Assembly (NCBI GenBank): GCA_022793195.1
Contig: JAAWCJ010000018.1
Span: forward strand, 102,993-166,992
Direction: 5' to 3'
DNA length: 64,000 nucleotides
Source of the DNA: Lachnospiraceae bacterium
GTDB lineage: Bacteria > Bacillota > Clostridia > Lachnospirales > Lachnospiraceae
In this document: piece after piece, positions 17,712-25,865 of the stretch
How positions within the stretch are numbered: the stretch's first letter is position 1
Layout: every line of letters starts with the position of its first letter
The notes under the pieces: model-generated
The model's database searches: none
Told to the model about the DNA's origin: nothing
Seen by the model: only the letters and a program-made list of their open reading frames with translations
Made by a program: the position numbers and the translations under genes

Positions 17712-17712
17712 T
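17693..17712 (+). repeat. Third, degenerate copy of the recombinase-type site
   Basis: AAAAACAGGTACTTTTC matches the first 17 bases of the left repeat at 15 positions, in the same orientation and 58 bp downstream of it. It could be an accessory binding site or an alternative crossover site. Confidence 0.6.
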
Positions 17713-17776
17713 AAGGGATTTTGTGGATCGCGGGTATATTCCGGTGATTTTGCTACAAAACAATCCTGAAAAGATG

Positions 17777-17799
17777 ATTCTAAAAAAGTACACGTTTTT
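17777..17799 (-). repeat. Right inverted repeat of the putative invertible segment
   Basis: Reverse-complement copy of the site at 17635-17657, with one mismatch. It ends 21 bp before the start codon of the TnpB-like gene. Confidence 0.8.
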
Positions 17800-17819
17800 G
17801 ATATGGGGCAGGGAAAGTG

Positions 17820-19139
17820 ATGCAGCCGGATACCATATGTAAAACAGTCTGCCAGCACAGCCGTGGTCCTGTCGCTGAAGTGGATATGGGGAAACTGCTG
17901 GAGATTGCAAAAGATTATGGGCAGGTTAAAAACTACGTATACCAGCGTTACGGGGGAATCAGGAGCCTGTCTAAATTAAACCCGGGATATACGGTACAAA
18001 ATGAAATGACAGCCTCCGGGCTGCGGAAGCAGATGGGGCTTCCCTCCGTATATTTCTATATGGCAGTGTTCGAGGCCCTGAGAGATATAAAAGGTCAGTG
18101 GACACGGACAAAATCTGCGGTTTTGCAGAGAGTAAACAGGAATCAGGGCTTATCGGAGAATGAAAAACATTATTTGCGGTATCTGTTGGCTGTGGAAAAT
18201 GCTTTTGAGGCAGTGCTAAACCATAAAACGGTGGCCCTGCGGGAAGATCTGCAAAAGAAGTATGATTTGCTTGCCGGAAGTGTCTGTGTAAAAAAACTGA
18301 ACAATTATTTATGCAGACAGGTACGGAAACTTCATGTAAAACCTTGCACTGATGCGGGAGATGGATTTTCTCTGACAGAGAAAGCATTCCGCTATGGGGA
18401 TCATGGGATTTATATTACTACAAAAGAAAGACGGAAGCGTATTTTTATAATGCTTACGGACGGGAATCAATATGCAAGGCAGATACATATAAAACTTTAT
18501 CCGGGAGAAAACAGAGTTGAAATCAGGGCGCCGATCAATGTGAGAGTCAAAAAACATGGGGACTATACAAGAAATATTGGGATAGCAATGGGAATGGATA
18601 CCATGTTTGTAACGGACGAAGGGCATGTTTATGGAGAAAGCTTAGGAGAATATCAGACAAAACTCGCAAAATGGCTGCGAAAACAGATGATGGAATATCA
18701 CCCCAATAATGAAGCGGAAACCGGAAGGAAAAAGTACAAAAATCAGAAAAGACGCCTGGAAGAGCAGCTCCACAGTTATATTAATATGGAGCTGAACCGG
18801 TTTTTCAGCACAGAACAGCCGGGTATTGTTTATATCCCCAAGTATCCAAAGTTGCAAAAACGTACCGGGAATAAGGAGATCAACTATTCTGTGAATTTAT
18901 GGCAGAGAGGGTACATTAAAAAAAGGCTGGCATTAAAATGCAGGGAGCAGTCGGTGGAACTGGTGGAAGTATTTGGAAAAGACATCAGTAATGAGTGTAG
19001 CAGATGCGGATTTTGTGGAAGCAGAGAAGAGGGATTTTTTTATTGCAGGAATTGTGGCAGCCGGATGGAAATAAAAGAGAATACGGCAAAAAATGTAAGA
19101 AAACGGGGCATAGATCATGGAAGCCGGAATTCTGGATAA
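17820..19139 (+). CDS. TnpB/IS200-IS605-like protein without RuvC catalytic residues
   Basis: A 439-residue protein with the C-terminal half of TnpB: a split RuvC fold and a zinc ribbon (C393, C396, C409, C412; CSRCG and CRNCG). All three catalytic positions differ. RuvC-I, normally GIDxG, reads GIAMG with A256; the Glu of RuvC-II, normally IVxE, is I339 in IVYIPKYP; the last Asp, normally DxNAAxN, is K419 in KENTAKN. The region before the zinc ribbon (WQRGYIKKRLALKCREQSVE) still follows the family pattern. It should therefore bind nucleic acid without cutting, like the TldR repressors derived from TnpB. Start is ATG after AGGGAAAGTG. No TnpA gene or element ends are seen. The only good promoter lies in the invertible segment just upstream. 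Family homology is clear; the function is inferred. Confidence 0.8.
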   Translation: MQPDTICKTVCQHSRGPVAEVDMGKLLEIAKDYGQVKNYVYQRYGGIRSLSKLNPGYTVQNEMTASGLRKQMGLPSVYFYMAVFEALRDIKGQWTRTKSAVLQRVNRNQGLSENEKHYLRYLLAVENAFEAVLNHKTVALREDLQKKYDLLAGSVCVKKLNNYLCRQVRKLHVKPCTDAGDGFSLTEKAFRYGDHGIYITTKERRKRIFIMLTDGNQYARQIHIKLYPGENRVEIRAPINVRVKKHGDYTRNIGIAMGMDTMFVTDEGHVYGESLGEYQTKLAKWLRKQMMEYHPNNEAETGRKKYKNQKRRLEEQLHSYINMELNRFFSTEQPGIVYIPKYPKLQKRTGNKEINYSVNLWQRGYIKKRLALKCREQSVELVEVFGKDISNECSRCGFCGSREEGFFYCRNCGSRMEIKENTAKNVRKRGIDHGSRNSG

Positions 19140-19395
19140 ATGAAAGCAACAGGCTTTGATTTTACCTGGCAAAAATATGCGGAGGACCAGAAGATGGCTT
19201 GTGATATAAAAACATGGACGGCATTAGAAGGCGGGGCTTGGGAAAATCCGGGAACTGCGTATTGGGTATGCCAGGACTCTGAGAACACTTATGTGACGTA
19301 TCAGGGAGCGAAGCGGCGAAATCCGCATCATCGGTATGTGTACCGGTGACCAATATGCCTTATTAAAAAATAAACTGATATTGAGGAAGTATAAG
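19140..19395 (+). ncRNA. Structured non-coding stretch, possible guide-RNA-like scaffold
   Basis: 256 bases between the TnpB-like gene and the polymer operon. In TnpB loci the guide RNA overlaps or follows the 3' end of the gene and ends in a hairpin and guide. Here GCGG-CGAAAT-CCGC (19313-19326) is followed at once by a 9-bp stem with a TGTG loop (19328-19349, arms TCATCGGTA and TACCGGTGA with one G-T pair). The next bases, CCAATATGCCTTATTAAAA from 19350, would be in guide position. A 69-codon frame crosses the region but looks non-coding. No clear promoter for the next gene is visible. The RNA is a hypothesis. Confidence 0.35.
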
Positions 19396-20925
19396 ATGAG
19401 GGAATATAAGAAGAAAAAAATCTTGCAGACAGTGAATTCCCTTATTGAAACCAATGAAGCGGTTGAGAAGGGAATCAAAACAAACCCTCAGATGGTGGCA
19501 GATACGCTGGGATCCTGTCAGGAAGCGGCGTTGGTGATGGGCACATATCTGGAAACGTTTGGCGGGGAATATGCGCCTTTAGTCAGGACATTGGAAGACT
19601 ACTGTGAAAATTTATACCAGGTCAGCGTAAACAGTTCCGATGAAACCTTATGTAGAGGGCTGCTGGAAAAAATAAGAAAACAGTTGGAATGGCTGGGGGA
19701 AGAGGTAAGGAAGAAATTGCCGGACGACAGGAAAGAGGTCGTTTTTTTACCTTATAAAGCCAGTATGTGGGATTCACTGGAAACCATATGGAAAGCGGCA
19801 AAGGCGGATCCGGCTGTGGATGCACTGGTCATTCCGATTCCATATTACAGCAAGAATCCTGACGGCAGCCTGCGGGAAGCCCATTATGAAGGAGATAGAT
19901 ACCCGGATTATGTTCCTGTGATGGATTACAAAGAATACGATTTTAAAGAGCGGAGGCCGGATATCACATTTATCCATAATCCTTATGATAACGGCAATAA
20001 GCTGATAACGGTGCATCCATCCTTTTTTTCATACAATTTGAAAAAATATACGGAGAAGCTGGTGTATGTTCCCTATTATGTGGTGCCATGGTCTGTTCCG
20101 GAAGATTACATAGTGACAGCAGGGGTGGCTTTTGCTGATCTTGTGTTTGTCCAGAGTGAAACTATCAAAAAGCAGTATGTGAAAACCTTGGGTACAAAAC
20201 TGTATCACGGAGAAAACAAGTGTCTGGAAAACAAAATTATTGCGCTTGGTTCCCCGAAAACAGACAAGGTACTTTTGGAAAAAAAGAACGGCGCCCAGAT
20301 ACCGGAGGAATGGAAGCGGAGGGCCGGCGACAGAAAGATTGTATTTTTTAATACGAATGTCAGCCTGCTTCTCAACAACGGGACATATTTTATAGAAAAC
20401 CTATATCGCATTTTCCATATTTTCGAGACTTATAAAGAAAAATTTGTCCTGCTTTGGAGGGAACATCCGCTGACGATGGAAATGTTACATTCTATGTTCC
20501 CGGACTTACTTTCCGGTTATCAGGAGCTAAGAAGAAAATTTCAGGAGAAAAGGTGGGGAATCCTGGATGAGACTGCAGAACCCCATTTGGCCATGGCCGT
20601 ATCGGACTGCTATTTCGGGGCGGGAGGTTCCCTTGTGACGATTTATTCGGCCACGGGGAAACCGATGCTAGTGACAGCATACCATTATCCGGAGGAAATA
20701 TCGGAGAAAGAGATCACAAAAGAAGAGTTTTACGCATCACTTGGGAAAAGGAGCTACTATAAAGAACAGAACGTCAATGCGCTTCGCCTGTTTCTTGAAA
20801 ACTACGAAGAGATTGCAGAGTGGAAAGAGCATAGGATAGAAGTGGTTTCCGAAAGATTGGCAAACCTGGACGGGACAGTGGGAAAAAAAATATATCAATA
20901 TGTGATGGACGAAGGTGAGATATGA
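19396..20925 (+). CDS. CDP-glycerol glycerophosphotransferase-like protein
   Basis: A 509-residue cytoplasmic protein with a GT-B-type look. After a helical N-terminus (1-130) come two Rossmann-like halves: VVFLPYKASMWDSLETIW and ITFIHNPYDNGN in the first, and FVLLWREHPLTMEML with YFGAGGSLVTIYSATGKP in the second. The last two correspond in position to the KxHP and SDYSS motifs of the TagB/TagF polyol-phosphate transferases, but the match is partial, so the substrate is open. I chose the ATG with GAGGAAG 8 bp before it; an upstream ATG (19336) lies inside the hairpin. Its stop overlaps the start of the cytidylyltransferase gene by 4 bp. It is the first of four coupled polymer genes. Confidence 0.65.
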   Translation: MREYKKKKILQTVNSLIETNEAVEKGIKTNPQMVADTLGSCQEAALVMGTYLETFGGEYAPLVRTLEDYCENLYQVSVNSSDETLCRGLLEKIRKQLEWLGEEVRKKLPDDRKEVVFLPYKASMWDSLETIWKAAKADPAVDALVIPIPYYSKNPDGSLREAHYEGDRYPDYVPVMDYKEYDFKERRPDITFIHNPYDNGNKLITVHPSFFSYNLKKYTEKLVYVPYYVVPWSVPEDYIVTAGVAFADLVFVQSETIKKQYVKTLGTKLYHGENKCLENKIIALGSPKTDKVLLEKKNGAQIPEEWKRRAGDRKIVFFNTNVSLLLNNGTYFIENLYRIFHIFETYKEKFVLLWREHPLTMEMLHSMFPDLLSGYQELRRKFQEKRWGILDETAEPHLAMAVSDCYFGAGGSLVTIYSATGKPMLVTAYHYPEEISEKEITKEEFYASLGKRSYYKEQNVNALRLFLENYEEIAEWKEHRIEVVSERLANLDGTVGKKIYQYVMDEGEI

Positions 20926-21644
20926 ATTACGCAATTATTCTGGCAGGAGGAAAAGGGGCCAGGTTTCAGGGGGATGTGCCGAAGCAGTTTGTTGAAATGA
21001 CGGGATATCCAATGCTGGTATATTCCCTCAGGACGGCGCAGGAAAATAAAAACGTAGATGTGATTTGCGTTTCAGCCCCTGTGAAATACCATGGAAAAAT
21101 CAAAGAGTGGGCGAAAACCTATAGGATAACAAAACTTACGATTCTGGCGGAAGCCGGGAAAGAGCGGTATGAGTCGGTGTATAATGGGATTATGGCGTTG
21201 CCGGCAAAGGCAAGGGATACCGTTATCATCATGACAGCCGTGTGCCCCTTTGTGTCCCAGAAGACCATGGACAAATTGTATGAACAGATAGAGCTTTATG
21301 ATGCCAGTATTACGGTGATCAAGGCGACGGATGCCATTACATTCAGCAACAATGGGAAGATGGTAAACAGAACCCTTCAGAAGAAAAAACTTTTTGTGCA
21401 GCAGGGCCCGCAGATTTATCGTTACGGAATTTTGAAACAAGCCCACCAGTCCTACCGGCAGGAGGAACAGCGGATGGAGGTCAACGAAGACAGTGAGCTT
21501 GTCTTGAATCTTGGGGTGGAGTGCAGCATGGTTATGGGAGACAGGTTCTGTATTAAAGTGACATATCCGGAAGACCTGGCCATTGCGGAGGCTCTCCATC
21601 CCTTGTTTGACAGGCAGGAAATGCTATATGGAGGTACAAAGTGA
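20922..21644 (+). CDS. IspD/TarI-family cytidylyltransferase
   Basis: A 240-residue nucleotidyltransferase with the CTP-binding start MNYAIILAGGKGARFQGDVP and KQF, typical of the IspD/TarI family. TarI makes CDP-ribitol for wall teichoic acid; IspD makes CDP-methylerythritol in the MEP pathway. The position between two CDP-polyol transferase-like genes and an epimerase speaks for TarI or another CDP-polyol. The usual HDAVRPF segment reads MTAVCPFVS here, so the donor may differ from ribitol. Coupled on both sides by 4-bp ATGA overlaps. Confidence 0.8.
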   Translation: MNYAIILAGGKGARFQGDVPKQFVEMTGYPMLVYSLRTAQENKNVDVICVSAPVKYHGKIKEWAKTYRITKLTILAEAGKERYESVYNGIMALPAKARDTVIIMTAVCPFVSQKTMDKLYEQIELYDASITVIKATDAITFSNNGKMVNRTLQKKKLFVQQGPQIYRYGILKQAHQSYRQEEQRMEVNEDSELVLNLGVECSMVMGDRFCIKVTYPEDLAIAEALHPLFDRQEMLYGGTK

Positions 21645-22684
21645 ATCGGATTCTTAAAGAAGATGCGAAAGTGATAGCGCAGACACTTGTGAACTGGGAG
21701 AAATTTCATAATAAGACAATTTTAATTGCTGGGGCGAACGGATATGTGCCCCAGCATTTTGTACACGGTTTTTTGATGAGGAATACCTTATACCAGGAAA
21801 ACATCCATGTCGTCGCCCTTTGCAGAAATGAGCGTAAAGCGAAGGAGAGATTCGGGGAATATTTGGACAGAAAGGATTTTACGTTGGTCATCGGAGACGT
21901 CCTGGAAGAAATGAAATTTGAGAAAAAACTGGATTTTATCATTGATGCGGCCAGCCCGGCCGGCGTAAAAGCCAGCAATGAAAATCCGGTCGCCACTTTT
22001 GAGGCAAATGTAATGGGATGTGGCAATCTTTTAAAACTTGCACAGTATCACCATGCGGAATTTCTGTACCTTTCCAGTGTTGATATTTATGGAAAGAAGG
22101 AAGAGGAGCGTTTTATAGAGGACAGGCCGGGAATACTGGACAGCCTTGATGTGAGAAACGTATATGCAGAGGCAAAACGTGCTGCCGAAAACTTGTGTGT
22201 CTGTTATGGCCAGAAAGGAGTGGTCTGCAAAATCGTAAGGCCGGGACAGATCATGGGGGGCGGAATCGCACCGGGTGACGGAAGGCTCCATATTGATTTC
22301 ATATCCCAGATTTTGAAAACGGATAAAATTATTTTGAAGGGGGACGGTACACCCGTCAGGACTTTTATTTATATAACAGATGCCATTGCCGGGATGCTTT
22401 CTGTGATGGACCGGGGAAACGCCGGGGAAGCCTACAATATATGTGCGGAAACAGGAGAGACTTCCGTATTGGGTCTTGCGCGGCTGATGGCAGGGCAGGT
22501 AAAAAGCAGGAATATTTCGGTGGAGTTTAATGAGGAAACCCGGAAAACCGACCCGGCGGTAAGACATGCGGTTTCGCGAGTCTGTGCAAGTTCAGAAAAA
22601 TTGAGGGGGCTGGGATGGAACCCGCAGATATCGCTGGAAGAGTCCTGTCGGAGGATGATGGATTATTACCAGGTTCCGCTTTAA
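21641..22684 (+). CDS. NAD-dependent epimerase/dehydratase (extended SDR)
   Basis: A 347-residue extended short-chain dehydrogenase. The nucleotide site ILIAGANGYVPQHF is a slightly altered GxxGxxG, with Pro-Gln in place of the last small residues. The catalytic motif YxxxK is in VYAEAKRAAENLC, with the preceding SSVDIYG serine. Such enzymes change nucleotide sugars; the neighbour genes suggest it acts on a CDP-linked precursor, perhaps in place of the TarJ reductase. Fifteen bases separate it from the next gene. Confidence 0.8.
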   Translation: MNRILKEDAKVIAQTLVNWEKFHNKTILIAGANGYVPQHFVHGFLMRNTLYQENIHVVALCRNERKAKERFGEYLDRKDFTLVIGDVLEEMKFEKKLDFIIDAASPAGVKASNENPVATFEANVMGCGNLLKLAQYHHAEFLYLSSVDIYGKKEEERFIEDRPGILDSLDVRNVYAEAKRAAENLCVCYGQKGVVCKIVRPGQIMGGGIAPGDGRLHIDFISQILKTDKIILKGDGTPVRTFIYITDAIAGMLSVMDRGNAGEAYNICAETGETSVLGLARLMAGQVKSRNISVEFNEETRKTDPAVRHAVSRVCASSEKLRGLGWNPQISLEESCRRMMDYYQVPL

Positions 22685-22698
22685 AGGAAGGAGTCTTT

Positions 22699-24666
22699 AT
22701 GTTATTTGTATTTATGTCGCAGCCGGATTTTGCATGCAATCCCCATGCCCTTTATGAATATATAAAAAATCATACGGATCACGAGACAGCCTGGCTCATA
22801 AAAAAGGACGAGAGATATTATAAACTGCGGGAACGCGGCGTAAGGTGCGCCGTCTACAATACTGTGGAAGGAAACAACCTTTTAAAAGAGGCGGATTATG
22901 TGATTATGAATTCTTATACGTTTCAAAGATTGCCAAAGGAAGAAAACCAGATTTTTGTCAATCTCTGGCATGGAAGCGGCATCAAAGCCCATGATTTTTA
23001 TAATCACAATATCAATCCGAAACACGCCAGAAATCTTATGGATTTTTTTGACAAGATCGACCTGATGTGCGTACACAGCTTAGACGACCGTTTTAAATTT
23101 TCCGCGCAGCTTCATTTTGACCTCAGCAGGTGCTATGTCACAGGGCAGCCGCGGCTGGACATCATCAAAAAGGCGCGGGGCCGTGAGAAAATGGAACAAT
23201 TATTCGGGGAAAGAATAAAGGGCTATAAAAAGTATATTTTATTCGTTCCCTCTTTTCGTGCCAACAGCAGCAGCCATTCCGGGACGATCTTTTCGGAAAA
23301 TATTTTCCGTCTTGGGGACTATGACGGAAACGTTTTTGAGGATTTCCTGAAAAAACATCAGGCGGCCTTTATTTATAAGCTTCACCCCATCGAACAGACA
23401 GCCTTTTCGGGAAGGGATTTTTCCATGGGAGAGGACTGTTTTGAACTGACAGATAAGCTGCTTTTTGAACAGGACATCCGTTATGATGAACTGCTCAATG
23501 GATTTGACGTCATGGTCAGCGATTATTCTTCCATTGTCTATGATTACCTCCCCTTAAACAGGCCGGTGGTGTATCTGATTCCGGATTATGAGGAATACAT
23601 ATCGGAGCGGGGTTTTGTGTTTCACAATGTGGATATGTTTATGCCAGGAGAAAAAGTGTTCCATTTTCAGGACATGATGTCTGCCCTGGAAGAAGCTTTC
23701 CGCTGTCCGGAGAAGTTTGAAAAGGAACGGGAAATGGTACTGAAAAGCAGGTTCGATTTCGATGACGGTGAATCGGCCGACCGTTGCTATAAAACCATTA
23801 TCAATTACAGAAAACCTGAGAAGACGGAAGAGGAAACGGTAAAAGAACCAGGATGCAGGATTCCTTCTTCTGCGGAGTTTTTGGAAAAATGGATTCCCGG
23901 GGAGTATAAGGTCATTGATTCCACAAAAGATATCAGGGAAGAGTACCGGATAGAAGAGATCTGCAAAAATCCGTCGCAGGAATATTTATATATCACAGAA
24001 GAGATACCGGGGAAATTGCGTAAACTTACAGGAAGGTCGTCTGTGGAAATTAAGGACATCAGCTATTATCATGACTTGGCCGGATGTGGAAATGTAAAGG
24101 TCTGCAAGATAAACGGCGGGGTGGATTATTCCATGTTTTCGGAAGGACAGGATGAGGAAGAATCCGGTGGCAGGCGAAGACGGATAGGATTTGCCGGAGT
24201 CATAGACAACAGAATTTATTTTGCAATGGTACAGTGTATTTGTGAAGTATTTTCAGATTATGATATCATATTTGCGGGAGAAATTTTTGATCAGATTCCG
24301 GTCTGGATGGATGGGTTTGAGAACCTTCATTACCTTCCGGATTCCTATGAGGAACTTCCTTCTGTTATCCGGTCTTTTGATGTGACGCTGCTTCCTTTTT
24401 TCGGGAGACATGCGGATACAGTTCCCAAAGAATATTTCCAGTATCTTGCCTGTGGAAAACAGGTGGTGACCTCGGATATGGCTAACCTTCCGGATTCGCC
24501 GGCGCTATATAGAAGCGCTTCCGTGGATGGGGCTGTCAAAAATATACGGAAGGCGCTTGTGCATATGAAAGATGCCGGGATCCGGGAGGCGGCTAAAAGG
24601 CTGGCGGCAGAATATGACTGGAAAAGAAACGCGGGGAAGCTGTTGGAAAGGATATCACACCTATAA
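22699..24666 (+). CDS. Two-domain polymer transferase: CDP-glycerol glycerophosphotransferase plus glycosyltransferase
   Basis: A 655-residue protein with two parts. Residues 1-390 form a TagF/TarF-type polyol-phosphate transferase (Glyphos_transf): FVNLWHGSGIKAHDF with the catalytic His, ILFVPSFRANSSS, FIYKLHPIE and VMVSDYSSIVYDYLPLNRPV are all in order. Residues about 420-655 look like a GT4-type glycosyltransferase lacking part of its N-terminal domain (YLPDSYEELPSVIRSFDV, then FFGRHADTVPKEYFQYLACG). One protein could both extend and decorate a polyol-phosphate polymer at the inner membrane face. ATG at 22699 has AAGGAAGGAG before it; the upstream frame extension overlaps the epimerase gene and is not used. 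Confidence 0.85.
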   Translation: MLFVFMSQPDFACNPHALYEYIKNHTDHETAWLIKKDERYYKLRERGVRCAVYNTVEGNNLLKEADYVIMNSYTFQRLPKEENQIFVNLWHGSGIKAHDFYNHNINPKHARNLMDFFDKIDLMCVHSLDDRFKFSAQLHFDLSRCYVTGQPRLDIIKKARGREKMEQLFGERIKGYKKYILFVPSFRANSSSHSGTIFSENIFRLGDYDGNVFEDFLKKHQAAFIYKLHPIEQTAFSGRDFSMGEDCFELTDKLLFEQDIRYDELLNGFDVMVSDYSSIVYDYLPLNRPVVYLIPDYEEYISERGFVFHNVDMFMPGEKVFHFQDMMSALEEAFRCPEKFEKEREMVLKSRFDFDDGESADRCYKTIINYRKPEKTEEETVKEPGCRIPSSAEFLEKWIPGEYKVIDSTKDIREEYRIEEICKNPSQEYLYITEEIPGKLRKLTGRSSVEIKDISYYHDLAGCGNVKVCKINGGVDYSMFSEGQDEEESGGRRRRIGFAGVIDNRIYFAMVQCICEVFSDYDIIFAGEIFDQIPVWMDGFENLHYLPDSYEELPSVIRSFDVTLLPFFGRHADTVPKEYFQYLACGKQVVTSDMANLPDSPALYRSASVDGAVKNIRKALVHMKDAGIREAAKRLAAEYDWKRNAGKLLERISHL

Positions 24667-24720
24667 TTTTGAATGATGACAGGTGGATATTTCGTGTTGC
24701 AGACTGCATTTAACAACAAG

Positions 24721-24762
24721 AAACTCCGCGAATTTGGATACCTAACATTCACGGAGTTTTAT
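24721..24762 (+). terminator. Terminator after the polymer operon
   Basis: A 13-bp stem, AAACTCCGCGAAT with ATTCACGGAGTTT (one mismatch), around a 13-base loop, ending in TTTTAT. It closes the plus-strand operon and faces the end of the minus-strand sugar operon. Confidence 0.75.
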
Positions 24763-24806
24763 CTGATAGTATGTGAAAACTAAGGAACCGCCATATTTTT
24801 CTTACT

Positions 24807-25838
24807 TTACGGGTGCACGACCACCTTGATGGACTCGCTGTTCATCTGCATGAGAATCGCATCCTCCAGATGCTCCAGGTCATATACGTGGGTGATCAGC
24901 TTCTTTATTTCCAGACATCCGGCATTCAGAAGGTTCACGGCCCGCTGATGAGTGTCTGGATTAATTATGGAACCTACCACATGGAGTTCCTTTTTATAGA
25001 CGTCAAACAGCGGCAAAGCCACAGTGGCATCCACGGCAGGTACACTGAATAGCAGCACTGTGGCCCCGAAGCCTGCCGCCGCAAAAGCCTGCTCGGCTGC
25101 AAAGGGCTTGCCTACACACTCGATTACCACATCGGCGCCGTCCCGTCCGGTGATCTCACGGATTCGCTCCGGAACATCCTCCTCCAGAGGGTGGATCGTA
25201 GCGTCTGCCCCCACTTCCGTCCCGATTTTTCTGCGCAGCTCAATGGGCTCACTCAGAATTACCTGGGAAGCCCCGGAAAGCTTTGCCATCTGGACCATCA
25301 AAAGCCCGATAGTACCGCCGCCCACCACTAACACCGTCTGTCCCGGACGGATTCCGGCCTGGTCAATACCGTGGATGACGCAGGCCAGAGGTTCCGCCAT
25401 GGCTGCCACATCAAAATCCATGTCCTCCCGCACCTTAAAGCATTGGGTATCCGGACACAGGGCATATTGGGCAAAGCCGCCATTGACATTGACGCCGAGA
25501 GCAAACAGATTCTCGCAGTTCTGTTTTTTCCCCATACGGCAGGGCATACATTTTCCACAGTATATATTTGGATCAAGAGTTACATGATCCCCCACCTTTA
25601 CATCCGTTACTGCAGAACCCACCTTTGCCACAATACCGGAAAATTCATGGCCGAGAACCACTGGCGGATGAACCTCTGCAGACCCTTTTTCACCATGATA
25701 AATATGTACGTCGGTCCCACAGATTCCGCAGGACTTATTCTCTACCAAAACCTCGTGCGGACCCGGTTCTCCCAGTTCCATTTCCCTCACTTCAAATCTG
25801 GGCGAAGCCGCCGCACCTAAAAAATATGTACCTTTCAT
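24807..25838 (-). CDS. Zinc-dependent medium-chain alcohol/polyol dehydrogenase
   Basis: A 343-residue MDR dehydrogenase of the sorbitol/threonine dehydrogenase type. Catalytic zinc ligands are in CGICGTDVHIYHGE and LGHEFSG (GHE). A structural zinc site is present with Cys in YCGKCMPCRMGKKQNC. The Rossmann fold shows VLVVGGGTIGLLMVQMAKLSG. It oxidises a hydroxyl of a sugar, polyol or similar compound with NAD(P). Last gene of the five-gene minus-strand operon, 27 bp after the permease gene; it should process the imported sugar. Confidence 0.88.
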   Translation of the reverse strand: MKGTYFLGAAASPRFEVREMELGEPGPHEVLVENKSCGICGTDVHIYHGEKGSAEVHPPVVLGHEFSGIVAKVGSAVTDVKVGDHVTLDPNIYCGKCMPCRMGKKQNCENLFALGVNVNGGFAQYALCPDTQCFKVREDMDFDVAAMAEPLACVIHGIDQAGIRPGQTVLVVGGGTIGLLMVQMAKLSGASQVILSEPIELRRKIGTEVGADATIHPLEEDVPERIREITGRDGADVVIECVGKPFAAEQAFAAAGFGATVLLFSVPAVDATVALPLFDVYKKELHVVGSIINPDTHQRAVNLLNAGCLEIKKLITHVYDLEHLEDAILMQMNSESIKVVVHP

Positions 25839-25865
25839 CGCAATTTACCCTCTTTTTCCGACAAA

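Larger units (their letters stand above)
17658..17776. other. Putative invertible promoter segment (phase switch)
   Basis: 119 bp between the two inverted repeats. It contains no gene. It holds a good promoter on the minus strand and a third, degenerate copy of the repeat core. In the present orientation the promoter fires away from the TnpB-like gene; after inversion its -10 would fall near 17746-17751 and transcription would start near 17758, about 60 bp before that gene. This is the layout of invertible promoters known from gut Firmicutes and Bacteroides. Inversion itself cannot be shown from one sequence. Confidence 0.7.

Noticed and set aside
17735..17740. TATATT as a plus-strand promoter within the switch
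   Set aside because: No acceptable -35 lies 16-18 bp upstream; the minus-strand promoter is far better.
16986..19139. Recombinase plus TnpB-like gene as an IS607 element
   Set aside because: IS607 TnpA has its DNA-binding domain at the N-terminus, but here the helix-turn-helix is C-terminal as in Hin/resolvase proteins. No element ends were found, and the inverted repeats lie between the two genes.
19140..19349. 69-codon open frame right behind the TnpB-like gene
   Set aside because: No ribosome binding site of its own beyond overlap, a protein without recognisable pattern, and it runs through two strong hairpins. Better explained as non-coding.
10584..24762. Genomic island integrated at tRNA-Val
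   Set aside because: The accessory region begins after tRNA-Val, but I saw no copy of the tRNA 3' end near 24.7 kb and no integrase of tyrosine type.
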